NCBI GenBank assembly: GCA_029239545.1 | Contig: JARBUQ010000188.1 | Location: 1 to 8,096 of the forward strand | Direction: 5' to 3' | Origin: Paenibacillus sp. | GTDB lineage: Bacteria > Bacillota > Bacilli > Paenibacillales > NBRC-103111 | Length of the DNA stretch: 8,096 bases | Shown here: positions 1-5,721 of the stretch, one piece after another | Layout of the letters: the number at the start of each line of letters is the position of its first letter | Position numbering within the stretch: the stretch's first letter is position 1 | Notes under the pieces: model-generated | Told to the model about the DNA's origin: nothing | Database searches by the model: none | The model's input: only the letters and a program-made list of their open reading frames with translations | Program-made: the position numbers and the translations under genes

Positions 1-200
1 ACAACGATTTCACCGATACCATGCTTGTCCATCACTTCTCTGCCTTCGGCAATAAACTGCTCTTCAATCGGTTTTCTGCGCGTGTTCTGCGGAGCACCTG
101 TGTAGATCATGAACGTACTTGAACCATAAGATACCGCTTCATTAGCAGCATTCAACAACCCTTTATCTGAAAAAGAAACATGAGAGCCAATCTTCAACAT
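1..200 (-). CDS. nfo: Endonuclease IV (deoxyribonuclease IV), 5' part only
   Basis: This is the N-terminal 66 residues of a minus-strand gene that runs off the left edge. The protein begins MLKIGSHVSFSDKGLLNAAN and continues through SSTFMIYTGAPQNTRRK, which is the characteristic opening of bacterial endonuclease IV, including the IGSHVS first strand of the TIM barrel and the F-M-x-Y-T-G-A-P-Q-N-T-R segment. The family is a zinc-dependent AP endonuclease that cuts 5' to abasic sites in base-excision repair. The start ATG is at 198-200, with an AGGAG ribosome binding site at 211-215 ten bases upstream on the minus strand. The gene is divergent from the DUF2621 gene, with a 128-base shared upstream region. 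Full-length proteins are about 280 residues, so most of the gene lies outside the window and the zinc ligands cannot be checked. Confidence 0.94.
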   Translation of the reverse strand, partial: MLKIGSHVSFSDKGLLNAANEAVSYGSSTFMIYTGAPQNTRRKPIEEQFIAEGREVMDKHGIGEIV

Positions 201-272
201 TTGCTAATCACTCCTTCTTGGTTCGCTTCCACCTATTTTAATACGAAACTACAAATAAATCTACGAATGGGG

Positions 273-278
273 TATAAT
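273..278 (+). promoter_or_regulatory. Possible -10 element upstream of the DUF2621 gene
   Basis: A perfect TATAAT sits 50 bases before the DUF2621 start codon. The hexamer 17 bases upstream (TACAAA, 250-255) is a poor -35 match, so the assignment rests on the -10 alone. If used, transcription would begin near 285 and leave a leader of about 44 bases. Confidence 0.35.
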
Positions 279-328
279 TCTAGTGTATTGGACCCAAATA
301 TACTCTGCTTCTATCCGAGGTGCTTATT

Positions 329-757
329 ATGTCTACCGAAAATTTTGCAATCGTCATGGTCTTCTGGGCTGCGATTCTATTATTCTTCATGTCCATCGGC
401 GGGTACTTCATGTTCCGCAAATTTATGAAAACATTGCCCAAGGCAGACGGTAAATCGAAGCTCGATTGGCAAAATTATTACGTCGATACGTCTCGCCATA
501 TGTGGACCGAAGATTCAAAGGGCTTTTTGGAGCTGCTCGTTTCTCCAGTACCTGGTCCCTTCCGCGATATCGCACGTCACTCAATTGCCGCTCGGATCGC
601 TCAGGTTGCTCTGGAGCAAGGGGCTAAGGAAGTCACTCAGCAGCATTGCATCGAGGGTTACATCCTGGCAACACCGAAGCGCGATTACGCCAGCCTGATC
701 AAATTTCTCGAGAAACAGCAAATTGATTATGCACCGTACAAACATTTGATGGTTTAG
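329..757 (+). CDS. DUF2621 membrane-anchored protein, YneK-like
   Basis: The protein has 142 residues. It has one strongly hydrophobic N-terminal segment (about residues 6-29, FAIVMVFWAAILLFFMSIGG) followed by a soluble domain of about 110 residues containing W-Q-N-Y-Y-V-D, ELLVSPVPGPFRDIARHSIA and IEGYILATPKRD. This matches my memory of the Bacillales DUF2621 family (B. subtilis YneK), whose function is unknown. The topology suggests an anchor with the soluble part on one face of the membrane; the PVPGPFRDIA block looks like the conserved core. I chose the ATG at 329 because GAGGTG (317-322) is well placed as its ribosome binding site; an in-frame GTG at 320 overlaps that site and is less likely. 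The gene stands alone and ends about 45 bases before a strong hairpin terminator, so it is probably monocistronic. Confidence 0.85.
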   Translation: MSTENFAIVMVFWAAILLFFMSIGGYFMFRKFMKTLPKADGKSKLDWQNYYVDTSRHMWTEDSKGFLELLVSPVPGPFRDIARHSIAARIAQVALEQGAKEVTQQHCIEGYILATPKRDYASLIKFLEKQQIDYAPYKHLMV

Positions 758-803
758 GTTGCCCGCATTGGGATGAATGAGCCCATAGAGGCGCTCGAAT
801 TTG

Positions 804-845
804 AACAAGCAAGCCTTATGGACAGGCTTGCTTGTTTTTGTTGCT
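804..845 (+). terminator. Rho-independent terminator after the DUF2621 gene
   Basis: ACAAGCAAGCCT (805-816) pairs perfectly with AGGCTTGCTTGT (824-835) over a 7-base loop. An additional A-T pair (804/836) extends it to 13 bp, and a T-rich tract (TTTT, G, TTGCTTTT) follows. It separates the DUF2621 gene from the promoter of the marR gene about 28 bases further on. Confidence 0.9.
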
Positions 846-872
846 TTTAGGGATGCAGGAATAATTACAACT

Positions 873-901
873 TTGACAATATTAGTTGTCTTAAATATAA
901 T
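873..901 (+). promoter_or_regulatory. Consensus sigma-A promoter of the marR-MFS operon
   Basis: TTGACA (873-878) and TATAAT (896-901) are both exact consensus hexamers with an optimal 17-base spacer. Transcription is expected to start near 908, giving a leader of about 31 bases before the marR start. A promoter this strong before a regulator and efflux pair implies that expression is normally held down by repression. Confidence 0.85.
875..890 (+). promoter_or_regulatory. Candidate MarR operator inside the promoter
   Basis: GACAA (875-879) and TTGTC (886-890) form an inverted repeat with a 6-base centre, overlapping the -35 box and filling much of the spacer. A further TTGTC lies at 901-905 and overlaps the last base of the -10. 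The size and position fit MarR-family autorepression sites, which are usually 16-20-base imperfect palindromes over the promoter. Binding is inferred, not shown. Confidence 0.5.
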
Positions 902-938
902 TGTCATACTAACTATTTTATCAGGAAAGGGTTACAAG

Positions 939-1400
939 ATGCCACTACATCCCAAACCATCCAATGCGCTTCAACATTCGGCCGGCTTCAATCTGGGGGT
1001 CACCTATCGCAAACTATCCCAGCTCTTCACATCCAGACTGAAGCCCTATGACATAACGCCTGAGCAGTGGATCGTACTTTATTGCATTGGCGAGAATAAC
1101 GGAATGATTCAGAAGGATATCGCAGAGCTTGCCGGCAAAGACAGACCTACCACAACACGCATCATGGATGTTTTGGAAGCCAAGGGTTTCATTATAAGAA
1201 AAAAAGGAAAAACAGACCGCCGGTCCTTCCTCATCCATATGACAGCAGCGGGCCAAGAGCTGATCAAACAAACCGTGCCCATTGAAAGCCAAACTGTAGA
1301 AGACGCTGCTCACGGCATTACATCCCAGGAGTATAATCTACTGCTAAGTCTGTTAATGCGGATCAACGAGAATGTCGACCGTCTGATCGATCAGGAATAG
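939..1400 (+). CDS. MarR-family transcriptional regulator
   Basis: The protein has 153 residues, typical for MarR regulators, which bind DNA as dimers and release it when a ligand or oxidant is sensed. Helix 1 and the dimerisation region lie at about 10-50 (with I-T-P-E-Q-W-I-V-L at 39-47). A winged helix-turn-helix follows: IQKDIAELAG (about 57-66), the recognition helix DRPTTTRIMDVLEAKGF (68-84), and the wing ending in the signature K-T-D-R-R-S (91-96). A C-terminal helix completes the dimer arm. There is no cysteine near the N-terminus (the only Cys is C49), so an OhrR-type thiol sensor is not obvious. The start ATG at 939 has AGGAAAGG at 923-930; longer in-frame readings would run back through the terminator. 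It lies 3 bases before the MFS gene and very probably represses its own operon. Confidence 0.93.
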   Translation: MPLHPKPSNALQHSAGFNLGVTYRKLSQLFTSRLKPYDITPEQWIVLYCIGENNGMIQKDIAELAGKDRPTTTRIMDVLEAKGFIIRKKGKTDRRSFLIHMTAAGQELIKQTVPIESQTVEDAAHGITSQEYNLLLSLLMRINENVDRLIDQE

Positions 1401-1403
1401 GAG

Positions 1404-2732
1404 ATGAACCGCGAAACTATGTCAAAGCAACGAGAGCTGCAACAACTCACTCCGCCTTTATGGACGAAAACTTTTGTTATCATAACGTTATGTTACTTCC
1501 TGTTGTTCCTTAGCGTACAGATGCTGCTTTCCCCTTTTCCGAGCTATGTAAAAGATCAGTTCCAGGCTGGAGATGTCACTGTCGGTTTGGTCACAAGCCT
1601 ATTTGCCTTGTCTGCCATTGCATCTCGTTTTCTCACTGCTGCCTTGATGACAAAAATACATCGGAACGTGCTCCTGTTAACCGGAATTGGTATTGCGACG
1701 GTCACCTCGCTTGCTTATCCTTTGGCCGACTCGGTTACGGTTCTGCTGCTGATTCGCGTTGGCTTCGGCGTTGGCTTTGGGATGACAAGCACCATCATGC
1801 CAACGCTGGTCTCCCAGATCATCCCCCGCAGTCGAATTGGGGAAGGAATCGGTTATTTTGGCCTCTCGACCAGTCTTGCGATGTCGTTCGGCCCCATTAT
1901 AGGCTTATCGATGATGGATGGATATGGGTTCGCTCCATTAAGCATATTCGGTGCGATTGTAATTGCCGTTATGGTACCGCTGCTGTTTGGTACGCGATCT
2001 ATTCCAGCGACGCTTAAGTCAGCTGTGAACAAGAAGAGTTCGGACCGGACCGGCGATGGCGTTAAACTTGCTTCTGCTGCTGATTCAGGCCGGACGGACA
2101 CAGTCGATCAAGATAAACGACGAACACTGGACAGCCCATCTTTTCGTGTCAGCCAAATTCTGTTGCCAGCCCTGCTGAACATGTTCATCGGAATTACTTA
2201 CGGCGCTCTCTTAAGCTTCATTGCCCTGTTCGGCAAGGAAGTACACATTGAGAATATCGGTCTATTCTTCCTCTTTAATGCTGCAAGTATTCTTATTATT
2301 AGACCTATTTCCGGACGAATATTCGATAGGAAGGGACATGCTGCGGTTGTCATTCCAGGTGCTTTGCTGCTCTTCGCAGGACTTACCGTGCTGTCGTTCT
2401 CAAGCAGCTTGCCGGTATTGATTGCTGCTGCGCTGCTGTATGGACTTGGCTTCGGTTCCATTCAGCCGACGCTCCAAGCCTGGATGCTGCGGGATTCGCC
2501 CAGCGAACGGCACGGAACGGCCAACAGTCTATACTACAACTCTACAGATTTAGGTATCGCATGCGGCTCCATGCTGCTGGGAGCTGTAGCTTCCGCTTCC
2601 AGTTACGCTGCTATGTATCGCTTTTCGGCCTTCGTAATGATCTTGCTGCTTGTTGTTTATGGGATCTTTTTGAAGGTTCGTACGCGGAAAGTCCGAATTC
2701 TCGAGGGGGATACCGCAGGTAGCAGCATTTAG
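1404..2732 (+). CDS. MFS efflux transporter (drug:H+ antiporter type)
   Basis: The protein has 442 residues and about 12 membrane segments. A hydrophilic cytoplasmic loop (about 197-247, rich in K, D, S and R) separates two six-helix halves. The antiporter motif C appears in the fifth helix (G148-G150 through G163-P164-I-I-G167), which favours export. The loop between helices 8 and 9 has the motif A-like G304-R-I-F-D308-R-K-G311, while the loop between helices 2 and 3 (TAALMTKIHRN) is a degenerate copy of motif A. It resembles the B. subtilis YwoG/YfkF group of putative drug exporters; the substrate cannot be read from sequence. It starts 3 bases after marR and is co-transcribed with it. AGGAA (1393-1397) is six bases from the chosen ATG; a second in-frame ATG at 1419 is possible but too far from GGAG (1400-1403). 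No clear terminator follows. Confidence 0.92.
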   Translation: MNRETMSKQRELQQLTPPLWTKTFVIITLCYFLLFLSVQMLLSPFPSYVKDQFQAGDVTVGLVTSLFALSAIASRFLTAALMTKIHRNVLLLTGIGIATVTSLAYPLADSVTVLLLIRVGFGVGFGMTSTIMPTLVSQIIPRSRIGEGIGYFGLSTSLAMSFGPIIGLSMMDGYGFAPLSIFGAIVIAVMVPLLFGTRSIPATLKSAVNKKSSDRTGDGVKLASAADSGRTDTVDQDKRRTLDSPSFRVSQILLPALLNMFIGITYGALLSFIALFGKEVHIENIGLFFLFNAASILIIRPISGRIFDRKGHAAVVIPGALLLFAGLTVLSFSSSLPVLIAAALLYGLGFGSIQPTLQAWMLRDSPSERHGTANSLYYNSTDLGIACGSMLLGAVASASSYAAMYRFSAFVMILLLVVYGIFLKVRTRKVRILEGDTAGSSI

Positions 2733-2744
2733 TTGCTGGTTTTG

Positions 2745-2786
2745 GGCTTATGCGGCTTATGCGGGACAACAACCAGCGGCTTATGA
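2745..2786 (+). repeat. Tandem GGCTTATG 9-mer repeat
   Basis: GGCTTATGC occurs twice head to tail (2745-2753 and 2754-2762), and a third near-copy, GGCTTATGA, lies at 2778-2786. GCTGGTT (2735-2741) can pair with AACCAGC (2771-2777) around the first two copies. The loop is 29 bases and no T-run follows, so it is not a convincing terminator. The block lies in the 149-base convergent gap between the MFS gene and the amidase. Confidence 0.5.
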
Positions 2787-2806
2787 GGACACACGTTCCG
2801 TCTCAT
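2786..2806 (+). repeat. Isolated copy of the GGACACA...TCCGT short repeat
   Basis: The first 16 bases match 13 of 16 with the repeat at 7964-7984 (GGACACA, one change, G, one change, TCCGT). The core GGACACACGTTCC is the exact reverse complement of bases 8038-8050. It is therefore a diverged copy of the family clustered at the right end of the window. Confidence 0.5.
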
Positions 2807-2881
2807 GAAAAGAAAAACGCAGACCAAGGAAGTTAGCCGTTAGGCATTCTCTTGTCCGCGTATGTAGGGTGCCCTCATCGA

Positions 2882-3868
2882 TTAATGGGGAATAGGTAAT
2901 GATTGTGCAACAAAGTTCAGCAATCCGGTGGCAAGCTTATCCTGATAATCATCCGTCGACAACAGCTTATCCTCTTCAGGATTGGTCATGAAGCCCATCT
3001 CCAAAAGGATGGAAGGCACATTCGACCAATTCAGTCCGGTCAGATCGTTGCGGGGAACGATTCCTCTGTTTTTGGCCTCAGTTGTGCGAATGAGCTCCTC
3101 CAGCAGCTTGGCGGCCATCTTCTTGCTGGCAGCGGAGTGGGCTCCTGTGGACGGATAGAGCACTGAGATACCTCTGGCATTAGGAGATTCGTAACCGTCT
3201 GCATGGATACGCAGAGCAACATCCGCCCCTGCGTCATTGCATAATAGCGCACGTTCCTTGTTGCTGATGTCCACATCATGGGTGTCTCGCACCATCACAA
3301 CTCTATAACCCGCTTCCTGCAGCTTGTCTCGCAGCTTCAGGGATACTTCAAGTGTAAGTACATATTCCGGCTTACGCGTGGCTACTCCCGTCGTCCCATA
3401 CGACACTTTTGTCTTCATGTCCTCCGAGTCGGGGCCGCTGGGCTCCTTGTCGTGATTACCGTAGCGCTGGTGTCCGGGGTCGACGCACACCAATGGCGCT
3501 TGCTTGGCGCCTCCTGCCGCAGCAGGCGCCCCTGCTCCCGCGCTCGCTATGCTCGCGGGCGGCGCTGTGGCAGCACCAGCGCCGGTCGCGCTTGGCGCGG
3601 CTGTGCCGCCGCCGGCGCCTGGCTGCGCCGCCAGCAAAGGCGCCGCGCTCGCAGCGCCCTCAGCCGTCGGCGCTGCAGGGCTGGCGCCTGTGCCGCCGCC
3701 CGGCACCTCCGGCGCCGCCGTTTCTGCGGCATGCGCTTCGCCGCCTGCCGCATGCTCAAGATCATGAGGCTGCACGGTGCTGCAGCCTCCAAGCACTGCC
3801 GCGGCGGCCAAACTCGCCGCCAGCAGCAGCCGCATCGCGATTGCGCTCGCGTTACGCGATGCGATCAT
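2882..3868 (-). CDS. Lipoprotein N-acetylmuramoyl-L-alanine amidase (Amidase_3)
   Basis: The protein has 328 residues and is a zinc amidase that cleaves the bond between muramic acid and the stem peptide in cell-wall peptidoglycan. It has a lipoprotein signal (hydrophobic 12-26, lipobox V-L-G-G-C with C29), so it should be tethered to the outer face of the membrane. Residues about 38-122 are a low-complexity Ala/Gly/Pro linker. The Amidase_3 domain covers about 124-325 with the expected residues: H133 in D-P-G-H, E168, H222 in R-I-H-A-D, and the catalytic E290 in L-L-E-M-G-F-M-T-N. I see no SH3 or SPOR wall-binding domain, so the linker may span the wall instead. The ATG at 3866-3868 is preceded by GAGG (3873-3876) four bases away; M12 is an alternative start that would also leave a valid signal. 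It lies 10 bases downstream of the TIM-barrel gene and is probably translated from the same mRNA. Confidence 0.92.
   Translation of the reverse strand: MIASRNASAIAMRLLLAASLAAAAVLGGCSTVQPHDLEHAAGGEAHAAETAAPEVPGGGTGASPAAPTAEGAASAAPLLAAQPGAGGGTAAPSATGAGAATAPPASIASAGAGAPAAAGGAKQAPLVCVDPGHQRYGNHDKEPSGPDSEDMKTKVSYGTTGVATRKPEYVLTLEVSLKLRDKLQEAGYRVVMVRDTHDVDISNKERALLCNDAGADVALRIHADGYESPNARGISVLYPSTGAHSAASKKMAAKLLEELIRTTEAKNRGIVPRNDLTGLNWSNVPSILLEMGFMTNPEEDKLLSTDDYQDKLATGLLNFVAQSLPIPH
3503..3757 (-). other. GC-rich segment encoding the Ala/Gly/Pro linker
   Basis: This is the DNA for amidase residues about 38-122. It is strikingly richer in G and C than the flanking genes and is built from GCC, GCG, GGC and CCG codons. 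Several long open frames on both strands here are by-products of the composition. Such stretches tend to vary in length between strains, but that cannot be tested here. Confidence 0.8.
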
Positions 3869-3878
3869 CGCGCCTCAT

Positions 3879-4646
3879 TCACGCATAGCCGTGCTCCTGC
3901 AGCCAGCGGAAGCTCTCCGCAACGCTGTCGAGCGAATTCTGACTACAGCGGTCTTGCTCTACGATCAGCCAATCGACCTTAGCTGAACGAGCAGCAGCAA
4001 TAACAGAAGGAATATCCAGATCCCCTTTACCGATCTCTACCGTATCGATAGCTCCGCCGCCCTCAGCCTGACGGAAATCCTTCAAGTGAAGGAGCGGCAG
4101 TCTTCCTTGATACTTCTCAATATAGGCGAGCGGCGATAAGCCCGCATATTGAACCCATCCAAGATCGAGCTCCACCTGCAGCCTCTCTGGAGATGTTCTA
4201 GAGAACAAAGCATCGAAGAGGAATTGTTCACCCAGCTTGGACTCGAATTCGAAGGCATGGTTGTGGTAAGCAAACACCATGCCATTGTCCTGAATTTTAC
4301 GTCCAATCTCATCCAGCTGCGGAATAATAAGCGCGAATGCATCGCTGCTGCGGTCGCTTTCCTGCAAATAAGGACAAATAATATATTTGCTGCCTAATGT
4401 CAGGTTAAAGGCAATCTCTTCTTCCAGATTGTCTGTTAAACGCTGCAGACCGACATGGCTCCCAATCGAGATGAGACCCAGCTCGTCCAGCAACTGCTTC
4501 AATGCGTCAGCGGACATCCCGCCATATCCTGCGAATTCAACCCCGTGATAGCCAATCTCTGCCACCCGGCGAAGCGCTCCCTGAAAGTCACGAGCCGTTT
4601 CCTCGCGTACCGTATACAGCTGTAATCCTATTTGATCCTGTTTCAT
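3879..4646 (-). CDS. Sugar phosphate isomerase/epimerase-like TIM barrel
   Basis: The protein has 255 residues and is a member of the AP-endonuclease-2 / xylose-isomerase-like TIM-barrel superfamily (IolE/IolI relatives). It opens with IGLQLYTVREE and G-Y-H-G-V-E37-F-A-G. Likely divalent-metal ligands are E133 in Y-H-N-H-A-F-E-F, D161 in E-L-D-L-G-W, H187 in L-L-H-L-K-D and E230 in I-V-E-Q-D; these four positions match the usual E-D-H-E set. Family members isomerise, epimerise or dehydrate sugars and inositols, and the exact substrate is not predictable. It is related in fold, not in function, to the nfo product at the left edge. The ribosome binding site is GGAGGGG (4654-4660), seven bases from the ATG. 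A promoter lies at 4689-4717. Its stop is 10 bases before the amidase start, so the two form an operon. Confidence 0.88.
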   Translation of the reverse strand: MKQDQIGLQLYTVREETARDFQGALRRVAEIGYHGVEFAGYGGMSADALKQLLDELGLISIGSHVGLQRLTDNLEEEIAFNLTLGSKYIICPYLQESDRSSDAFALIIPQLDEIGRKIQDNGMVFAYHNHAFEFESKLGEQFLFDALFSRTSPERLQVELDLGWVQYAGLSPLAYIEKYQGRLPLLHLKDFRQAEGGGAIDTVEIGKGDLDIPSVIAAARSAKVDWLIVEQDRCSQNSLDSVAESFRWLQEHGYA

Positions 4647-4688
4647 CGTTAAACCCCTCCATTAATAACTTCAGTTTTCTTCGCTCTG

Positions 4689-4717
4689 ATTATACTGAAG
4701 ATACTCAAGCTATCCAA
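4689..4717 (-). promoter_or_regulatory. Promoter of the TIM-barrel-amidase operon
   Basis: Reading the minus strand, TTGGAT (4712-4717) and a perfect TATAAT (4689-4694) are separated by exactly 17 bases. The -35 matches consensus only in TTG. The site lies in the 122-base gap after the hydrolase gene and 43 bases before the start codon, so this operon can be transcribed independently of the hydrolase. Confidence 0.6.
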
Positions 4718-4768
4718 TGAACACGCTCATGCAAACTTTACTTATTTGGCTATATTTTGATTCCGCCT

Positions 4769-5635
4769 CTATTGTATCATGCCCCGTCGAATTAACCAGC
4801 GCTCACATAACTCCGTCCACACTAGCACATCCGGAATTTCGTTCAAAATTCCAAGACCATGTCTGCCATGCTCGAAGACGTGCAGCTCGGTTGGAACCTT
4901 TTTGGCCAGAAGAGCCATCGTATGGATCATGCTGTTCTCAGGCACTACTCCGCGGTCATCAGCCGTATGCCATATGAACGCTGGGGCGGTGTCCTCCGTG
5001 ACATGTTTTTCGCTGGATAAATGTTCTCGCAAAGCCTCTTCCGGCTCCTCCCCCAGCAAATTACGCATTGAGCCTTGGTGGACATATTGCTCGCCAAATG
5101 TAATCACCGGATAACAGAGCACCTGAACATTCGGCTTGCTGCTGTAGCGCTCGACGGGATCGATAGCGTCCTCTTGACCTTCATTATAATGAACGGCAGC
5201 ACTTGAAGCCAGATGACCGCCTGCTGAGAATCCCAGTATACCAATCCGATCAGGGTCCAAATTCCATTCCCTGGCTTGGTGCCGAATATAGCGAATCGCT
5301 CGCTGAGCATCAAGCAACGGACAAGGATGTTGATACGGATTCACCCGGTAGCGCAGCACAACTGAGCTTATCCCGATAGAATTAAGCCACTCTGCAACAG
5401 GATCCGCTTCATGATCGGCTCTCCTCCCATATCCACCGCCAGGACAAACTATAATGCAGCCCGTAGGCTTTCCATCAGAACGCTCCAGTATAAAGGGTTT
5501 AATAGCCGGCCTGTCCTCATCCCCGCTTCCCTTGCTGAAAGGCGCTTCCCCCTCCCACAAGTCGATCCATTCCACATTTATAATCTGCTCTGATCTAACC
5601 ACTTCTAACACCATCCCATCGGTTTCTCTTCGCAC
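4769..5635 (-). CDS. Alpha/beta hydrolase, acetyl-esterase (BD-FAE-like) type
   Basis: The protein has up to 288 residues with a complete alpha/beta-hydrolase set. The oxyanion segment is C-P-G-G-G-Y-G (64-70), the nucleophile elbow is G135-F-S137-A-G-G, the acid is D227 in H-T-A-D-D-R-G-V-V-P-E-N-S, and the histidine is H259 in H-G-R-H-G-L. The P-G-G-G-Y and H-T-x-x-D arrangement is typical of intracellular carbohydrate acetyl-esterases and BD-FAE-like enzymes that remove acetyl groups from sugars. No signal peptide is present, so it should be cytoplasmic and act on imported oligosaccharides or small esters. The start is uncertain: the frame opens with GTG at 5633-5635, but ATG at 5612-5614 (M8) is equally plausible and neither has a strong ribosome binding site. 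It lies 86 bases after the fusion gene in the same direction. Pairing with the sugar isomerase next door hints at glycan use. Confidence 0.88.
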   Translation of the reverse strand: MRRETDGMVLEVVRSEQIINVEWIDLWEGEAPFSKGSGDEDRPAIKPFILERSDGKPTGCIIVCPGGGYGRRADHEADPVAEWLNSIGISSVVLRYRVNPYQHPCPLLDAQRAIRYIRHQAREWNLDPDRIGILGFSAGGHLASSAAVHYNEGQEDAIDPVERYSSKPNVQVLCYPVITFGEQYVHQGSMRNLLGEEPEEALREHLSSEKHVTEDTAPAFIWHTADDRGVVPENSMIHTMALLAKKVPTELHVFEHGRHGLGILNEIPDVLVWTELCERWLIRRGMIQ

Positions 5636-5646
5636 CGTATGCTACC

Positions 5647-5685
5647 CCACATTCCGCTGGCTATGATGTGCGGAAAGTGGTTTTT
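5647..5685 (+). terminator. Imperfect hairpin with a T-run on the plus strand
   Basis: CCACATTCCGC (5647-5657) pairs with GCGGAAAGTGG (5670-5680) with a single mismatch over a 12-base loop, and TTTTT follows at 5681-5685. The T-run is on the plus strand, whereas both flanking genes are on the minus strand. It could stop antisense transcription, or the arms could be an operator in front of the hydrolase gene. Confidence 0.4.
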
Positions 5686-5721
5686 AACTCTTCATGATGC
5701 GAAGTGGATCAAATATGTACT

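Noticed and set aside
581..907. Minus-strand open frame of 108 codons across the end of the DUF2621 gene
   Set aside because: It runs through a strong plus-strand terminator and the marR promoter and is antisense to a recognised gene.
882..912. A shared TTAGT/ACTAA operator between the marR promoter and the fusion-gene promoter (7752-7775)
   Set aside because: The arms are only 5-6 bases and their spacing differs (21 against 12 bases), so a common regulator is not supported.
801..938. Upstream in-frame extension of the MarR gene (46 extra residues)
   Set aside because: The extension covers the terminator hairpin and both promoter hexamers. The ATG at 939 has a good ribosome binding site and gives the usual MarR length.
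2732..2882. A bidirectional terminator between the convergent MFS and amidase genes
   Set aside because: The only stem found (GCTGGTT/AACCAGC) has a 29-base loop and lacks a T-run on either strand.
3278..3982. Long plus-strand open frame of 234 codons, with further overlapping frames at 3409-3888 and 3504-3767
   Set aside because: They are antisense to the amidase and the end of the TIM-barrel gene. Their Arg/Ala/Pro-rich products follow from the GC-rich linker DNA, and none resembles a known domain.
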